DNA from: Arthrobacter sp. C2
Lineage (GTDB): Bacteria; Actinomycetota; Actinomycetes; Actinomycetales; Micrococcaceae
Direction: 5' to 3'
Length of the DNA: 64,000 bases
Assembly: GCA_024207135.1 (NCBI GenBank)
Contig: CP042428.1
Coordinates: 3,100,001 to 3,164,000, forward strand
This document shows, piece by piece, positions 39,903 to 48,417 of this stretch. The position numbers and the translations under genes were made by a program. The notes beneath the pieces were generated by a model. It was not told the origin of the DNA. It searched no databases and was given only the letters and a program-made list of their open reading frames with translations. Each line of letters opens with the position of its first letter. The first letter of the stretch is position 1.

Positions 39903-40115
39903 TCCTCCTGCTCGGCCGGCTGGCCGCGGCCACCCGGTTCGTTATAGGAAGGGGAAGCGGTGAGCCGTCGGCCGCGAGCGCCGCAAGGGGGTGCCAGGCA
40001 TCCAACGGGGGCGTGCCCCAGCGGGAACGAGGCCTCCCCGGTATGGACCACCGTGGTGTCCCCCATGAAGGCGAAGGGCCGCGGCCCACAGGGGACCGAA
40101 GCTCTTCTACTGCTC

Positions 40116-40144
40116 ATCATGTAGAGCCGGCACCCGTTTTTCAA
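40116..40144 (-). promoter_or_regulatory. Candidate promoter of the sugar ABC operon
   Basis: On the minus strand TTGAAA (40144-40139) and CATGAT (40121-40116) are separated by 17 bp. The start would give a leader of about 200 nt before the binding-protein gene. The remaining 39903-40406 gap has no gene; I could not find a convincing LacI-type operator. Confidence 0.45.
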
Positions 40145-40273
40145 GGGTTTGGGGCAACATGACTGTTCGGGCAATGGCGAAGTGACTTGATCTTTTCGGG
40201 CCAGCGAAGCGCCGTGGGGCGGCCGGGCACCCCGCGCGGGCCGCGGGCGACACGGCCGGGACCCCCGGGGCGC

Positions 40274-40303
40274 TTCACGGGCGGGGGAACCGGTGGCTAG
40301 GCT
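40274..40303 (+). promoter_or_regulatory. Candidate promoter of the GH65 fusion gene
   Basis: TTCACG (40274-40279) and TAGGCT (40298-40303) are spaced by 18 bp, and the start codon is about 100 nt downstream. It lies back to back with the ABC-operon promoter, so both could be controlled from the space between. Confidence 0.4.
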
Positions 40304-40406
40304 GGAGTAAGCCGGGCCTGCCGGAACGGAAGCAATGCGGCGCATGCTCGCGCCGGAACCCTACGCGGCGCCGAAGCCGCAGCCAGAGAGATGGGAATCC
40401 AACACC

Positions 40407-43400
40407 ATGCGTGAAGCCCTCGCCACCGGCGCCCCTTACCGTCGCCGTGACTTCAAGGCCGTGCTCTTTGACCTGGACGGGGTCCTGACCCCCACGGCCG
40501 AGGTTCATCGCGATGCCTGGGCGCAGCTTTTCAACGGCTTCTTCGCGGAGGCCGGCGTGACCCGCCCCTACACCGAGGACGACTACTTCGCGCTGGTCGA
40601 CGGGCGCCCGCGTTACGAGGGGGTCGCCGCGGTGCTGGCGGATCGCGGGATCGAGCTTCCCTGGGGCCACGACACCGACGCGCCGGGCAGCACCAGCATC
40701 TGCGCGCTGGGGAACCGCAAGAACACGGTGTTCCGTGCAATCCTGCATTCGACGGGCATCGAGCCGTACCCCGGGTCGCTGGACTACCTGCGCCAGATCC
40801 AGGCCGCGGGGCTCGAGGTCGCCGTGGTTTCCTCCTCGCGCAACGCCGAGGAGGTGCTGGAGGCCGCGGGGCTGCGCGACGACTTTTCCGTGGTCATCGG
40901 GGGACTGCAGGCCGCCGCGCGCAACCTGGCCGGCAAGCCGGCCCCGGACACCTTCCTGGCCGCGGCCAGCGACCTGGGCTGGTCGCCCAACGAGTGCGTG
41001 GTCATCGAGGACGCGATCTCCGGGATCCAGGCGGCCGCGGCAGGCGGCTTCGGGATGGTGATCGGCGTGGGCAGGGACCAGCCGCACCGGGACCTGCGCG
41101 ACGCCGGGGCCGACCTGGTGCTCGACGACCTGGACGAACTGGTCAACCAGCAGGCCCGCGACGACTGGGAGCTGGACGCCTGGTCCTACACCCGCGAGCA
41201 TCCCCGTCCCATCGACCCGGGCGTGGAGCAGACTATCTTCTCGCTGGGCAACGGGTTTTTGGGTATGCGCGGGGATTCGCTGGGCATCGGGGAAAGCACC
41301 GAGGGGATGTTCATCAACGGGCTGCACGAGACCTGGAAGATCCGCCACGCCGAATCCGCGTTCGGGCTCGCCGAGGCCGGGCAGACCATGGTTGCGGCCC
41401 CCGATGCGCGCACCGTGCGGGTCTACATCAACGACGAGGCCCTGGAGATCGGGCGCACCGAGATCCTCAAGGACGAGCTGCGGCTGGACTTCAAGGACGG
41501 CACGCTGATCTCCGACACCCTCTGGCGCACCGCCCAGGGCCACCGGGTGATGGTGCGCACCCGGTCCATGGTCTCCTTCTCCGAGCGGCACCTGGCCCTG
41601 TTCCGCATCACCGTGCGGCTGCTCGACGCCCCCGCCCATGTCTTCGTGCAATCGGCGCTGATCGGCCAGTCCAATGCCCGGCCCGTCCCGACCCCGGCGG
41701 AGTCCGACGCCGGGGAGGTGCCCTTCGACCCGCGCAAGTCCGAGAGCAGCGGCGAGCCGTCGCTGCTCCCCGGCGGCACCCGGGACAAGGACGGGATCGC
41801 GGCGCTGAGCTACTACGTGCGCGGATCGAACATGTCGGTGGCCGCCGCGATCTCCCACGTGACCCGCATCGCCGGGGAGACCAGCGACTTCGTCGAGTCC
41901 TCCACCGTCACCCCCGAGCGCGTCGAGCACACGGTCTCCGCCTACCTGGAGAAGGACGAGGCGCTGCACATCGACAAGTTCGCCTCCTTCCACTCCTCGC
42001 GGCGGCACGACACCGCGGAGATGACCAGCCGCTGCGTGCGCGCGCTGAGCCACTTGGTCCCGCGCGGCGCGGACGAACTGTTCTGGGCCCAGCGCGAGTT
42101 CCTCACGGCGTTCTGGGAGAACTCCGACGTGGTGGTGCACGCGGCTGACCCGCTGCTGCAGCGCGCCGTCCGCTGGAACCTGTTCTCGCTGGCGCAGGCC
42201 TCGGCCCGCTCCGACGGGCTGGGGATCTCCGCCAAGGGGGTCTCGGGCACCGGCTACTCGGGGCACTACTTCTGGGACACCGAGATCTACGTGCTGCCGT
42301 TTTTGACCTATACCAACCCGCAATGGGCGCGCAATGCGCTGCGCGCGCGGGTCTCGATGATCCCCGCGGCCAGGCGCCGCGCGGCGACGCTGAACGAGCA
42401 CGGCATCCTCTTTCCGTGGCGCACCATCAACGGCGAGGAGGCCAGCGCCTACTACCCGGCCGGCACCGCGCAGTACCACATCAATGCGGACGTGGTGTAT
42501 TCGCTGGCCCGCTACGTGGGCGCCAGCGGGGACACCGGGCTGCTGCTGGGGGGCGGCGCGGAAATCGTGGTGGAGACCGCCCGGCTGTGGAACTCGCTGG
42601 GGTTCTGGCGCGAGACCAACAAGGGGCGCAGCTTCCACATCCACGGGGTCACCGGCCCGGACGAGTACACCGCGGTGGTCAACGACAACACCTTCACCAA
42701 CGTGATGGCGCGCTTCAACCTGAGCTACGCGGTCGAGCTGGTGGGCTACCTGGCGCGCGAATTCCCCGAGGACCACGCGCGCATCGTCGAGGAACTGGGC
42801 CTGGGTGACTCCGAGGTGCGGGACTGGCGCGATGCGGCCGCGGCGATGTTCATCCCGTTCTCCGAGACCGTGGGCATCCACCCGCAGGACGCCGGGTTCC
42901 TGAACCGCGAGGTCTGGGACATGCCGGGCACCGGTCCGGAGCACCGGCCGCTGCTGTTGCACTTCCATCCGCTGGTGATCTACCGTTTCCAGGTGCTCAA
43001 GCAGGCCGACACGGTGCTGGCGCTGTGGCTGCGTTCCTCGGACTTCTCCGCGGAGCAGAAACGCGCCGACTTCGACTACTACGATCCGCTGACCACGGGG
43101 GATTCCACGCTCTCGGCCACGGTGCAGGCGATCCTCGCCGCGGAGGTCGGCTACCGGGACCTGGCCTACGACTATTTCGAGCACGCACTGAACGTGGACC
43201 TGCTGAACCTGCACGGCAATGCGGCCGACGGGGTGCACGTGGCCTCCACCGGCGGGGTGTGGGCGGCGCTGGTCTATGGTTTTGCCGGGCTGCGCGACGA
43301 CACCGGGGCCTGGCTCTTTGACCCGCGGCTGCCCGAGGACTGGGAGGGCCTGGAATTCAATTTGCGCCGCAACGACTCCTCGGTGCACTTCCACCTCACC

Positions 43401-43664
43401 GCTGACGCGTTGACCGCCTCGTTGCGGGCCGGGGACGACGAGGTGCACTTCTCGGTGCGCGGAGCCGGGCATGCGGTGTCCCCGCAGCACCCGGTGGTGT
43501 CCGTCCAGCTGCACGGTCAGGGCCCGGTGCTTCGGGGCGAGCCGTCCATCGAGGCGGTCTTTGCGCTGCAGCGCGACGACGGTTCCCCGCTGACCTCCAG
43601 CATCAAGAAGCTGACCCACGAGGAGGAGCTGGCCAACGAGCCGCCGATCACCATCATCGGGTAG
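40407..43664 (+). CDS. Fused beta-phosphoglucomutase / GH65 disaccharide phosphorylase
   Basis: The 1085-residue protein joins two enzymes. Residues 10-245 are a HAD beta-phosphoglucomutase (nucleophile Asp22 and Asp24 in FDLDGVL, then GKPAPDTFL and EDAISGI). Residues about 260-1060 are a GH65 phosphorylase with GTGYSGHYFWDTE, general acid Glu753 in TGPDEYTAVVND and an N-terminal beta-sandwich. GH65 splits trehalose, kojibiose, nigerose or maltose with phosphate to beta-glucose-1-phosphate, and the HAD part would turn that into glucose-6-phosphate, so the fusion channels the intermediate. The order resembles mycobacterial Rv2006 without its trehalose-phosphatase part. Start at ATG 40407; an earlier in-frame Met is not supported. 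Confidence 0.92.
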   Translation: MREALATGAPYRRRDFKAVLFDLDGVLTPTAEVHRDAWAQLFNGFFAEAGVTRPYTEDDYFALVDGRPRYEGVAAVLADRGIELPWGHDTDAPGSTSICALGNRKNTVFRAILHSTGIEPYPGSLDYLRQIQAAGLEVAVVSSSRNAEEVLEAAGLRDDFSVVIGGLQAAARNLAGKPAPDTFLAAASDLGWSPNECVVIEDAISGIQAAAAGGFGMVIGVGRDQPHRDLRDAGADLVLDDLDELVNQQARDDWELDAWSYTREHPRPIDPGVEQTIFSLGNGFLGMRGDSLGIGESTEGMFINGLHETWKIRHAESAFGLAEAGQTMVAAPDARTVRVYINDEALEIGRTEILKDELRLDFKDGTLISDTLWRTAQGHRVMVRTRSMVSFSERHLALFRITVRLLDAPAHVFVQSALIGQSNARPVPTPAESDAGEVPFDPRKSESSGEPSLLPGGTRDKDGIAALSYYVRGSNMSVAAAISHVTRIAGETSDFVESSTVTPERVEHTVSAYLEKDEALHIDKFASFHSSRRHDTAEMTSRCVRALSHLVPRGADELFWAQREFLTAFWENSDVVVHAADPLLQRAVRWNLFSLAQASARSDGLGISAKGVSGTGYSGHYFWDTEIYVLPFLTYTNPQWARNALRARVSMIPAARRRAATLNEHGILFPWRTINGEEASAYYPAGTAQYHINADVVYSLARYVGASGDTGLLLGGGAEIVVETARLWNSLGFWRETNKGRSFHIHGVTGPDEYTAVVNDNTFTNVMARFNLSYAVELVGYLAREFPEDHARIVEELGLGDSEVRDWRDAAAAMFIPFSETVGIHPQDAGFLNREVWDMPGTGPEHRPLLLHFHPLVIYRFQVLKQADTVLALWLRSSDFSAEQKRADFDYYDPLTTGDSTLSATVQAILAAEVGYRDLAYDYFEHALNVDLLNLHGNAADGVHVASTGGVWAALVYGFAGLRDDTGAWLFDPRLPEDWEGLEFNLRRNDSSVHFHLTADALTASLRAGDDEVHFSVRGAGHAVSPQHPVVSVQLHGQGPVLRGEPSIEAVFALQRDDGSPLTSSIKKLTHEEELANEPPITIIG

Positions 43665-43691
43665 CGTGCCGGCGCGGCCGCGGCACGAAAA

Positions 43692-43726
43692 ACCGGGCGG
43701 GACCCCCGCGAGGGGTCCCGCCCGGT
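43692..43726 (-). terminator. Terminator of the uracil permease gene
   Basis: Arms ACCGGGCGGGACCCC and GGGGTCCCGCCCGGT enclose CGCGA. On the minus strand the hairpin is followed by five T residues, so it ends the permease transcript. The plus side lacks a T run. Confidence 0.85.
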
Positions 43727-43741
43727 GCGGGTTGCCTCCCG

Positions 43742-45067
43742 CTAGCCGAGCTTGGAGTGCGTGGCCCCGCCGATGGCCTCGATCTCCGTCGGCTCGGTGC
43801 CGCGCACCTTGGCGATGGAACGCATCAGGTGGAAGACCACCAGCGTGGCTGCGGTGCCCAGGGCGATGCCGCCGAAGTCCATGGTGCCGATCGACAGGAC
43901 GTTGTCCCCGAAGAGCGCGATGGCGATGATCAGCCCGGTGCCAGCGGTCATCAGGTTGATCGGGTTGGAGAAATCGACCTTGTTCTGCACCCAGAGCCGG
44001 GCGCCGACGATGGCGATCATCCCGTAGAGCACGATGCCCGCGCCGCCCGCAACCCCGGCCGGGATGGTATTGATCAGCACGCCGAACTTCGGGAAGAACG
44101 CCAGCGCGATGGCCACGGTGCCCGCGATCCAGTATGCGGCCGTCGAGTAGACGCGCGAGGAAGCCATGACCCCGATGTTCTCCGCGTAGGTGGTGGTGCC
44201 CGAGCCGCCGCCGAACCCGGCGATCATGGTGGCGGTGCCGTCGGCCATCAGCGCCCGGCCGTTCACGTCGTCCAGCTCGCGCCCGGTCATCAGCGCCACG
44301 GTCTTGACGTGTCCCACGTTCTCGGCGATCAGCACGAACACCACCGGCAGGAACAGCGTCAGGGTTTCGATGTGGAAGGTGGGTGCGGCGAAGTCGGGCA
44401 GCCCGAACCAGGCGGCCTGGCCGATGGCCGAGAAATCGACCTGGCCCTGCGCCCAGGCGGCGAGGTAGCCGACGATGATGCCCAGCAGGATCGACAGGCG
44501 CCCGAGCATCCCGCGGAAGAGCACCGTGGTGATGACGATGGCCAGCACCGTGGCGAAGGTGGTCAGCGGCACCTGCGTGATCTTGTCCGTGGTGGTGGTG
44601 GCCAGGTTCAACCCGATCAGCGCGACGATGGTGCCCATGACCACCGGGGGCATCAGTGCGTGGATCCAGCCGGTTCCGGCCTTCTGCACGATGAGCCCCA
44701 CGATGAACAGGCAGGCCCCGGCCATCACGATGCCGCCCAGGGCACCGCCCATCCCGTGCGTGGCCATGGCCCCGGTGACCGGCGCGATGAACGCGAAGGA
44801 GGACCCCAGGTAGGAGGGCACGCGGCCCGCGGTGATGATCAGGAACAGCAGGGTTCCGACGCCGGTGAACAGCAGCGTGGTGGTGACCGGGAAACCGGTG
44901 ATGGTCGGCACCAGCACCGTGGCGCCGAACATCGCCATGACGTGCTGGACGCCCACGCCGACGGTCTGCGGCCAGGCGAGGCGCTCGTCGGGGGCCACCA
45001 CCGTTCCGGGGGAGATGGACTTGCCGTCGCCGTGCAGGCGCCAGCCGATGCCGAATCGGTTGCTCAT
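43742..45067 (-). CDS. uraA: Uracil permease (NCS2 family)
   Basis: This 441-residue NCS2 nucleobase transporter has about 12-14 helices. It carries the UraA-like substrate Glu positions in VLIAENVGHVKTVALMTGRELDD and GGGSGTTTYAENIGVMA, which point to uracil and not to purines. Proton symport is typical. ATG at 45067 was chosen from a longer open frame because GGAAGG lies about 10 nt upstream and the first helix follows after about 45 residues. It stands between the GH65 gene and the thiamine operon, 133 bp from the latter, and may be read through from it. Ends in a strong terminator. Confidence 0.93.
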   Translation of the reverse strand: MSNRFGIGWRLHGDGKSISPGTVVAPDERLAWPQTVGVGVQHVMAMFGATVLVPTITGFPVTTTLLFTGVGTLLFLIITAGRVPSYLGSSFAFIAPVTGAMATHGMGGALGGIVMAGACLFIVGLIVQKAGTGWIHALMPPVVMGTIVALIGLNLATTTTDKITQVPLTTFATVLAIVITTVLFRGMLGRLSILLGIIVGYLAAWAQGQVDFSAIGQAAWFGLPDFAAPTFHIETLTLFLPVVFVLIAENVGHVKTVALMTGRELDDVNGRALMADGTATMIAGFGGGSGTTTYAENIGVMASSRVYSTAAYWIAGTVAIALAFFPKFGVLINTIPAGVAGGAGIVLYGMIAIVGARLWVQNKVDFSNPINLMTAGTGLIIAIALFGDNVLSIGTMDFGGIALGTAATLVVFHLMRSIAKVRGTEPTEIEAIGGATHSKLG

Positions 45068-45200
45068 GGGGTGGGGCCTTCCGGGAAGGGGCGGGAGTCG
45101 GGCGTCGGGGGCGCGCGGTGCACAGCGCAAAACCCCCTCGTGCATTTTACCCGCCCGCCGCCCGGGGCCGGTGCCCCCGGCACGTCCCGCCCCCGCGCGG

Positions 45201-46766
45201 CTACCGGGCAGCGACCGGTTCGCCGTGCCCGGCGGCGTCCGGGGCAAGGTGCCCGGACGCGCGCCGGGGTCCCGCTGCCGCCTCCGGGGCGTCGGCGGCG
45301 GTCTGCGCGAAGAACGCCAGCTCGTGGGCGCTGGAGGCCTCGAACGCACGCCACATCGCCGCCCGGGTGCGGGCATCGGCGCCCGCGTGCACAGCGGCCA
45401 CCAGGTCGATGGCCGCCGCGGTGGCGGCGTCGAACTCCGGGGAGGAATAGGTGGCCAGCCAGTCGGCGTACGGGTGGCGGTCGTGGTTGGCCGCGGCCAA
45501 CCGGGTGCCGGTGTCCTGGTAGATCCAGAAGCAGGGCAGCAACGCGGCGGTGAGCACCGCATAGTCGTCCCCGGCGGCCAGCAGGTGGTTCAGGTACGCG
45601 GTGGTGGTTGCCGAGGGCTCCGGGACCCGTTCGTCGAGCCGCCCGCGGTGCAGCTTCAGCTCCTCCTCGAGGCAGCCGCTGGCGGCCGCCGCCCAGAAGC
45701 GCTGCGAGGCGGTGTCCGGGGCCAGTTCCGCGGCCCGCGACATGGACCGCGCATAGGTGCGCAGGTACAGGGCGTCCTGGCCCAGGTAGTCCTCGAAGTG
45801 GGCCCGAGCCAGCGACCCGTCCTTCAGGGCGCGGATGAAGCCCAGCTCGTCGATGCCCGCGCGGATCGGGGCGATCCGTTCCCACCACTGCGCCAGCGGG
45901 TCCCCGGCCTGCGCCGGGCGCACCCCGTCCCAGAGCGCGGCGAAGTGGTTGACCGGGCCGTGCCCGGATCCGACGGACAGCTCGTCCGCGCGGGAGATGG
46001 CATCGGACAGCCAGTCCTTGGCACGGCGCAGCGCCGTGCCCCAGTTCCCGGTGCGCGCGTAATGCGTGGCCAGTGCGGCCGAGAGCGAGCAGCCGGTGCC
46101 GTGCGTGTTGCCGGTGGCGTGGCGCTCGGATTCGACCTCTAGCAGCACCCCGCCGGCGTCGATGAGCGCGTCGCGGCAGCGCTGGGTGGCCAGGTGCCCG
46201 CCCTTGGCCAGCACCAGCACGTCGTATTCCGCCGCGAGCATGCGTGCCTGGGACACCGCCGAGTCCCAGTCGGTGGCCTCGGGGCCGCGGGCCAGCACCG
46301 CGAGCTCGGGGATGTTGGGGGTGATCACGTCGGCATGGATGAAGAGCCGGCGCAGCGCCGCATCGGCGGCCGCATCCAGCAGCGAATCCCCGCTGGTGGC
46401 CACCATCACCGGGTCAAGCACGACGGCCGGCACGCGTCCGCCGGGGGCGCCGGCGGCACCGCGGATTGTGGCCAGCCAGGTTCCCAGCTCGTCGATGACC
46501 TGGGCGTTGGCCAGCATCCCGATCTTGATCGCGTCGATGGAGATGTCCTCGGAGATCGCAAGCAGCTGCTCGGTGAGGAATCCGGCCGGGGGCACGTGCA
46601 CGGCGCGCACGCCGCGGGTGTTTTGGGCGGTCAGCGCGCTGACCGCCGCCATCCCGTAGCCGCCGGCGGCCGCGATGGACTTCAGGTCGGCCTGGATCCC
46701 GGCGCCCCCGGAGGGGTCGGAGCCGGCAATGGACAGGATGTTCTTGGTGGAATTCATGGTGTTCAT
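45201..46766 (-). CDS. thiD: ThiD-TenA fusion (HMP-P kinase / thiaminase II)
   Basis: The 521-residue protein has an N-terminal ThiD kinase (residues about 8-265, SIAGSDPSGGAGIQADLK, then GTGCSLSAALAT) that phosphorylates hydroxymethylpyrimidine twice. A C-terminal TenA domain follows (about 290-495, YLGQDALYLRTYARSM, LPCFWIYQDTG, YSSPEFDAA), which salvages the pyrimidine by hydrolysing aminopyrimidine or thiamine. The fusion couples salvage with kinase. A short Ala/Pro-rich tail follows. The ATG overlaps the thiE stop by 4 nt; a second Met three codons in is possible. It is the last gene of the TPP-riboswitch operon. Confidence 0.94.
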   Translation of the reverse strand: MNTMNSTKNILSIAGSDPSGGAGIQADLKSIAAAGGYGMAAVSALTAQNTRGVRAVHVPPAGFLTEQLLAISEDISIDAIKIGMLANAQVIDELGTWLATIRGAAGAPGGRVPAVVLDPVMVATSGDSLLDAAADAALRRLFIHADVITPNIPELAVLARGPEATDWDSAVSQARMLAAEYDVLVLAKGGHLATQRCRDALIDAGGVLLEVESERHATGNTHGTGCSLSAALATHYARTGNWGTALRRAKDWLSDAISRADELSVGSGHGPVNHFAALWDGVRPAQAGDPLAQWWERIAPIRAGIDELGFIRALKDGSLARAHFEDYLGQDALYLRTYARSMSRAAELAPDTASQRFWAAAASGCLEEELKLHRGRLDERVPEPSATTTAYLNHLLAAGDDYAVLTAALLPCFWIYQDTGTRLAAANHDRHPYADWLATYSSPEFDAATAAAIDLVAAVHAGADARTRAAMWRAFEASSAHELAFFAQTAADAPEAAAGPRRASGHLAPDAAGHGEPVAAR

Positions 46767-47419
46767 GGCGTTTCCCCTTCCCAGAGGCTGATCAGGTCGG
46801 CGGTTGCGGTGCGCGGGTCATCCGCGGCGCAGATCGCCCGCACCACGGCCATCGAGGCGGCCCCGGAGGCCACAACGGCCGGGACGTCGGTGGCGTCGAG
46901 CCCGCCGATGGCGACCACGGGTGCGTTGCTGCGGGCCACGGCGGCGGCCAGGCCCCCGTAGCCCAGCGGCTCCGGGTGGTCCTTCTTCGTCGGGGTCGCA
47001 TGCACGGCGCCGACGCCCAGGTAGTCGATGGTGCCCGGGGCAAGCGCGTTGAGTTCGTTGGCCGCGTCGATCTCGTCGGCGGTGGAGGCCGAAAGACCGA
47101 GCACGGCGTGCGGCCCGATCAGCGTGCGGACCAGGTCCGCGGGGATGTCGGATTGGCCGATGTGCACGCCCTGCACGTCGGCGCCGCGGGCCCGTGCGGC
47201 CAGGTACACGTCCACGCGGTCGTTGACCAGCAGGGTGGCCCGCCCGGAGGTGTGCTTGGCGCAGCTTTCCACGGTGTCGACGAATTCCCCGGCGGGCAGG
47301 TCCTTGCAGCGCAGCTGGATCGTGGTGATCCCGCCGGCCACCGCTGCGGCGGCGATGTCTTCCAGCGGGCGTCCGGCGGTGGAATTCGAATCGAGGACCA
47401 GGTAGATTCCGGAGGCCAT
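46763..47419 (-). CDS. thiE: Thiamine-phosphate synthase ThiE
   Basis: ThiE condenses HMP pyrophosphate with thiazole phosphate to make thiamine phosphate. The 218-residue TIM barrel has TTIQLRCKDLP, LLVNDRVDVYLAARARG, GVHIGQSDIP, the phosphate-binding DYLGVGAVHATPTKKDH and AIGGLDATDVPAVVASGA. Typical ThiE has GVFxTxTK; here the segment is GAVHATPTK, a conservative variant. Start ATG overlaps the thiM stop by one base (TGATG), and its stop overlaps thiD by 4 nt, so the three genes are translationally coupled. The open frame further upstream lies inside thiM and is not used. Confidence 0.95.
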   Translation of the reverse strand: MASGIYLVLDSNSTAGRPLEDIAAAAVAGGITTIQLRCKDLPAGEFVDTVESCAKHTSGRATLLVNDRVDVYLAARARGADVQGVHIGQSDIPADLVRTLIGPHAVLGLSASTADEIDAANELNALAPGTIDYLGVGAVHATPTKKDHPEPLGYGGLAAAVARSNAPVVAIGGLDATDVPAVVASGAASMAVVRAICAADDPRTATADLISLWEGETP

Positions 47420-48237
47420 CAGGACAGCACCGCCGTGGCCGCGAGGTCGGCCGGGGCCAGCGCGTGCAGGGCGTCGAGGAAATGCACAGCGAAGCTTCCC
47501 GGCCCCGAGCTTGCCGCTGCGGCCCGTTCGGCGGCGGCGGAGTAGAACGCGTGGGCCGCGACGGTGGCCAACAGCGGGTCCCGGACCACGGGCAGGAAGG
47601 CCGCGCAGATCGCGCCCAGCGCGCACCCGCCGCCGGTCACCAGGGTGAGCATCTTGCTTCCGCCATGAACGTAGATGGTGCGCGCCCCGTCGGTCACCAG
47701 GTCCGCCTCCCCGGAGACGGCCACCACGGCGCCGCTGCGCAAGGCCAGGGAGCGGGCCGCGGCGGCGGCCGAATCGACCGTGTCGGTGGCCTCCACCCCG
47801 CGCCCGCCGGACCCGGCCTCGGCGAGCACCATGATCTCCGAGGCGTTGCCGCGGATCACCGTGGGGGAGGCATCGCGCAGTCCCAGGGCGAAGTCGGTGC
47901 GCACGCGCAGCGACCCGACGGCCACCGGATCCAGCACCCAGCCGGTTTCCGCGGCGTTGGCGGCGGCCACCGCCTCGGCCATGGCGGCGCGCTGCTCGGA
48001 ATGGGGGGTGCCCAGGTTCACCAGCACCGCGGAGGCCACCGACGCGAATCCGCCGGCCTCCCCGGGCACGTCGACCATCGCGGGGGAGGCCCCGGCGGCC
48101 AGCAGCACGTTGGCGGTGAAGTTGGTGACCACGGTGTTGGTCAACACCTGCACCAAGGGGGTGGAGGCCCGCAGCGCGCCCAGGGCATCGGCGAGCTCGC
48201 CGGGTGAAAAAACAATTGAAGGCGCCATGGATCCCAT
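47419..48237 (-). CDS. thiM: Hydroxyethylthiazole kinase ThiM
   Basis: ThiM phosphorylates hydroxyethylthiazole for thiamine salvage. The 272-residue ribokinase-fold protein has [28 protein letters not shown] at the N-terminus (here [18 protein letters not shown]) and the catalytic GGGCALGAI with the active-site Cys. ATG at 48237 is taken as the start because GGAGG of the riboswitch end lies 10 nt upstream; Met codons at 48246 and 48228 are alternatives but poorly spaced. It is the first gene after the TPP riboswitch, which should block its translation when thiamine pyrophosphate is plentiful. Confidence 0.93.
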   Translation of the reverse strand: MGSMAPSIVFSPGELADALGALRASTPLVQVLTNTVVTNFTANVLLAAGASPAMVDVPGEAGGFASVASAVLVNLGTPHSEQRAAMAEAVAAANAAETGWVLDPVAVGSLRVRTDFALGLRDASPTVIRGNASEIMVLAEAGSGGRGVEATDTVDSAAAAARSLALRSGAVVAVSGEADLVTDGARTIYVHGGSKMLTLVTGGGCALGAICAAFLPVVRDPLLATVAAHAFYSAAAERAAAASSGPGSFAVHFLDALHALAPADLAATAVLS

Positions 48238-48242
48238 GAGCA

Positions 48243-48331
48243 ACATCCCTCCGCTAGTACGAACTAGTTCAGGTTCTACGGGTCTTATCTCAGTCGGATC
48301 GCTGGCGCGCCGACACCCCGTGTCACTAGGC
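48243..48331 (-). ncRNA. TPP riboswitch (THI element)
   Basis: On the minus strand the region contains the conserved parts in order: ACACGGGGTG, CTGAGA, ACCC, GAACCTGA, and the closing CTAGCGGAGGGA. These form the TPP-binding core with pyrimidine and pyrophosphate arms. The end includes the thiM ribosome binding site (GGAGG), so translation control is likely. Confidence 0.95.
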
Positions 48332-48334
48332 GCG

Positions 48335-48365
48335 AGCCTATCCCACCGCACGGGCGGGGCGTCAA
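48335..48365 (-). promoter_or_regulatory. Promoter of the thiMED operon
   Basis: On the minus strand TTGACG (48365-48360) and TAGGCT (48340-48335) are 19 bp apart. Transcription would begin at about 48328, right at the 5' end of the riboswitch. Confidence 0.55.
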
Positions 48366-48405
48366 CTGCGCGTCGCGGCCTGTCGCGGCCCACGCGCACG
48401 CCGTA

Positions 48406-48411
48406 TACGCT
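48406..48411 (+). promoter_or_regulatory. Leaderless-type -10 box for the aldehyde dehydrogenase gene
   Basis: TACGCT is followed by six bases and then ATG at 48418. No ribosome binding site precedes the start. Confidence 0.5.
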
Positions 48412-48417
48412 CTAGGC

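Noticed and set aside
40275-43619. A 1114-codon open frame on the minus strand opposite the HAD-GH65 gene
   Set aside because: It is a shadow frame with biased composition and no known domain; the plus-strand protein has all catalytic motifs.
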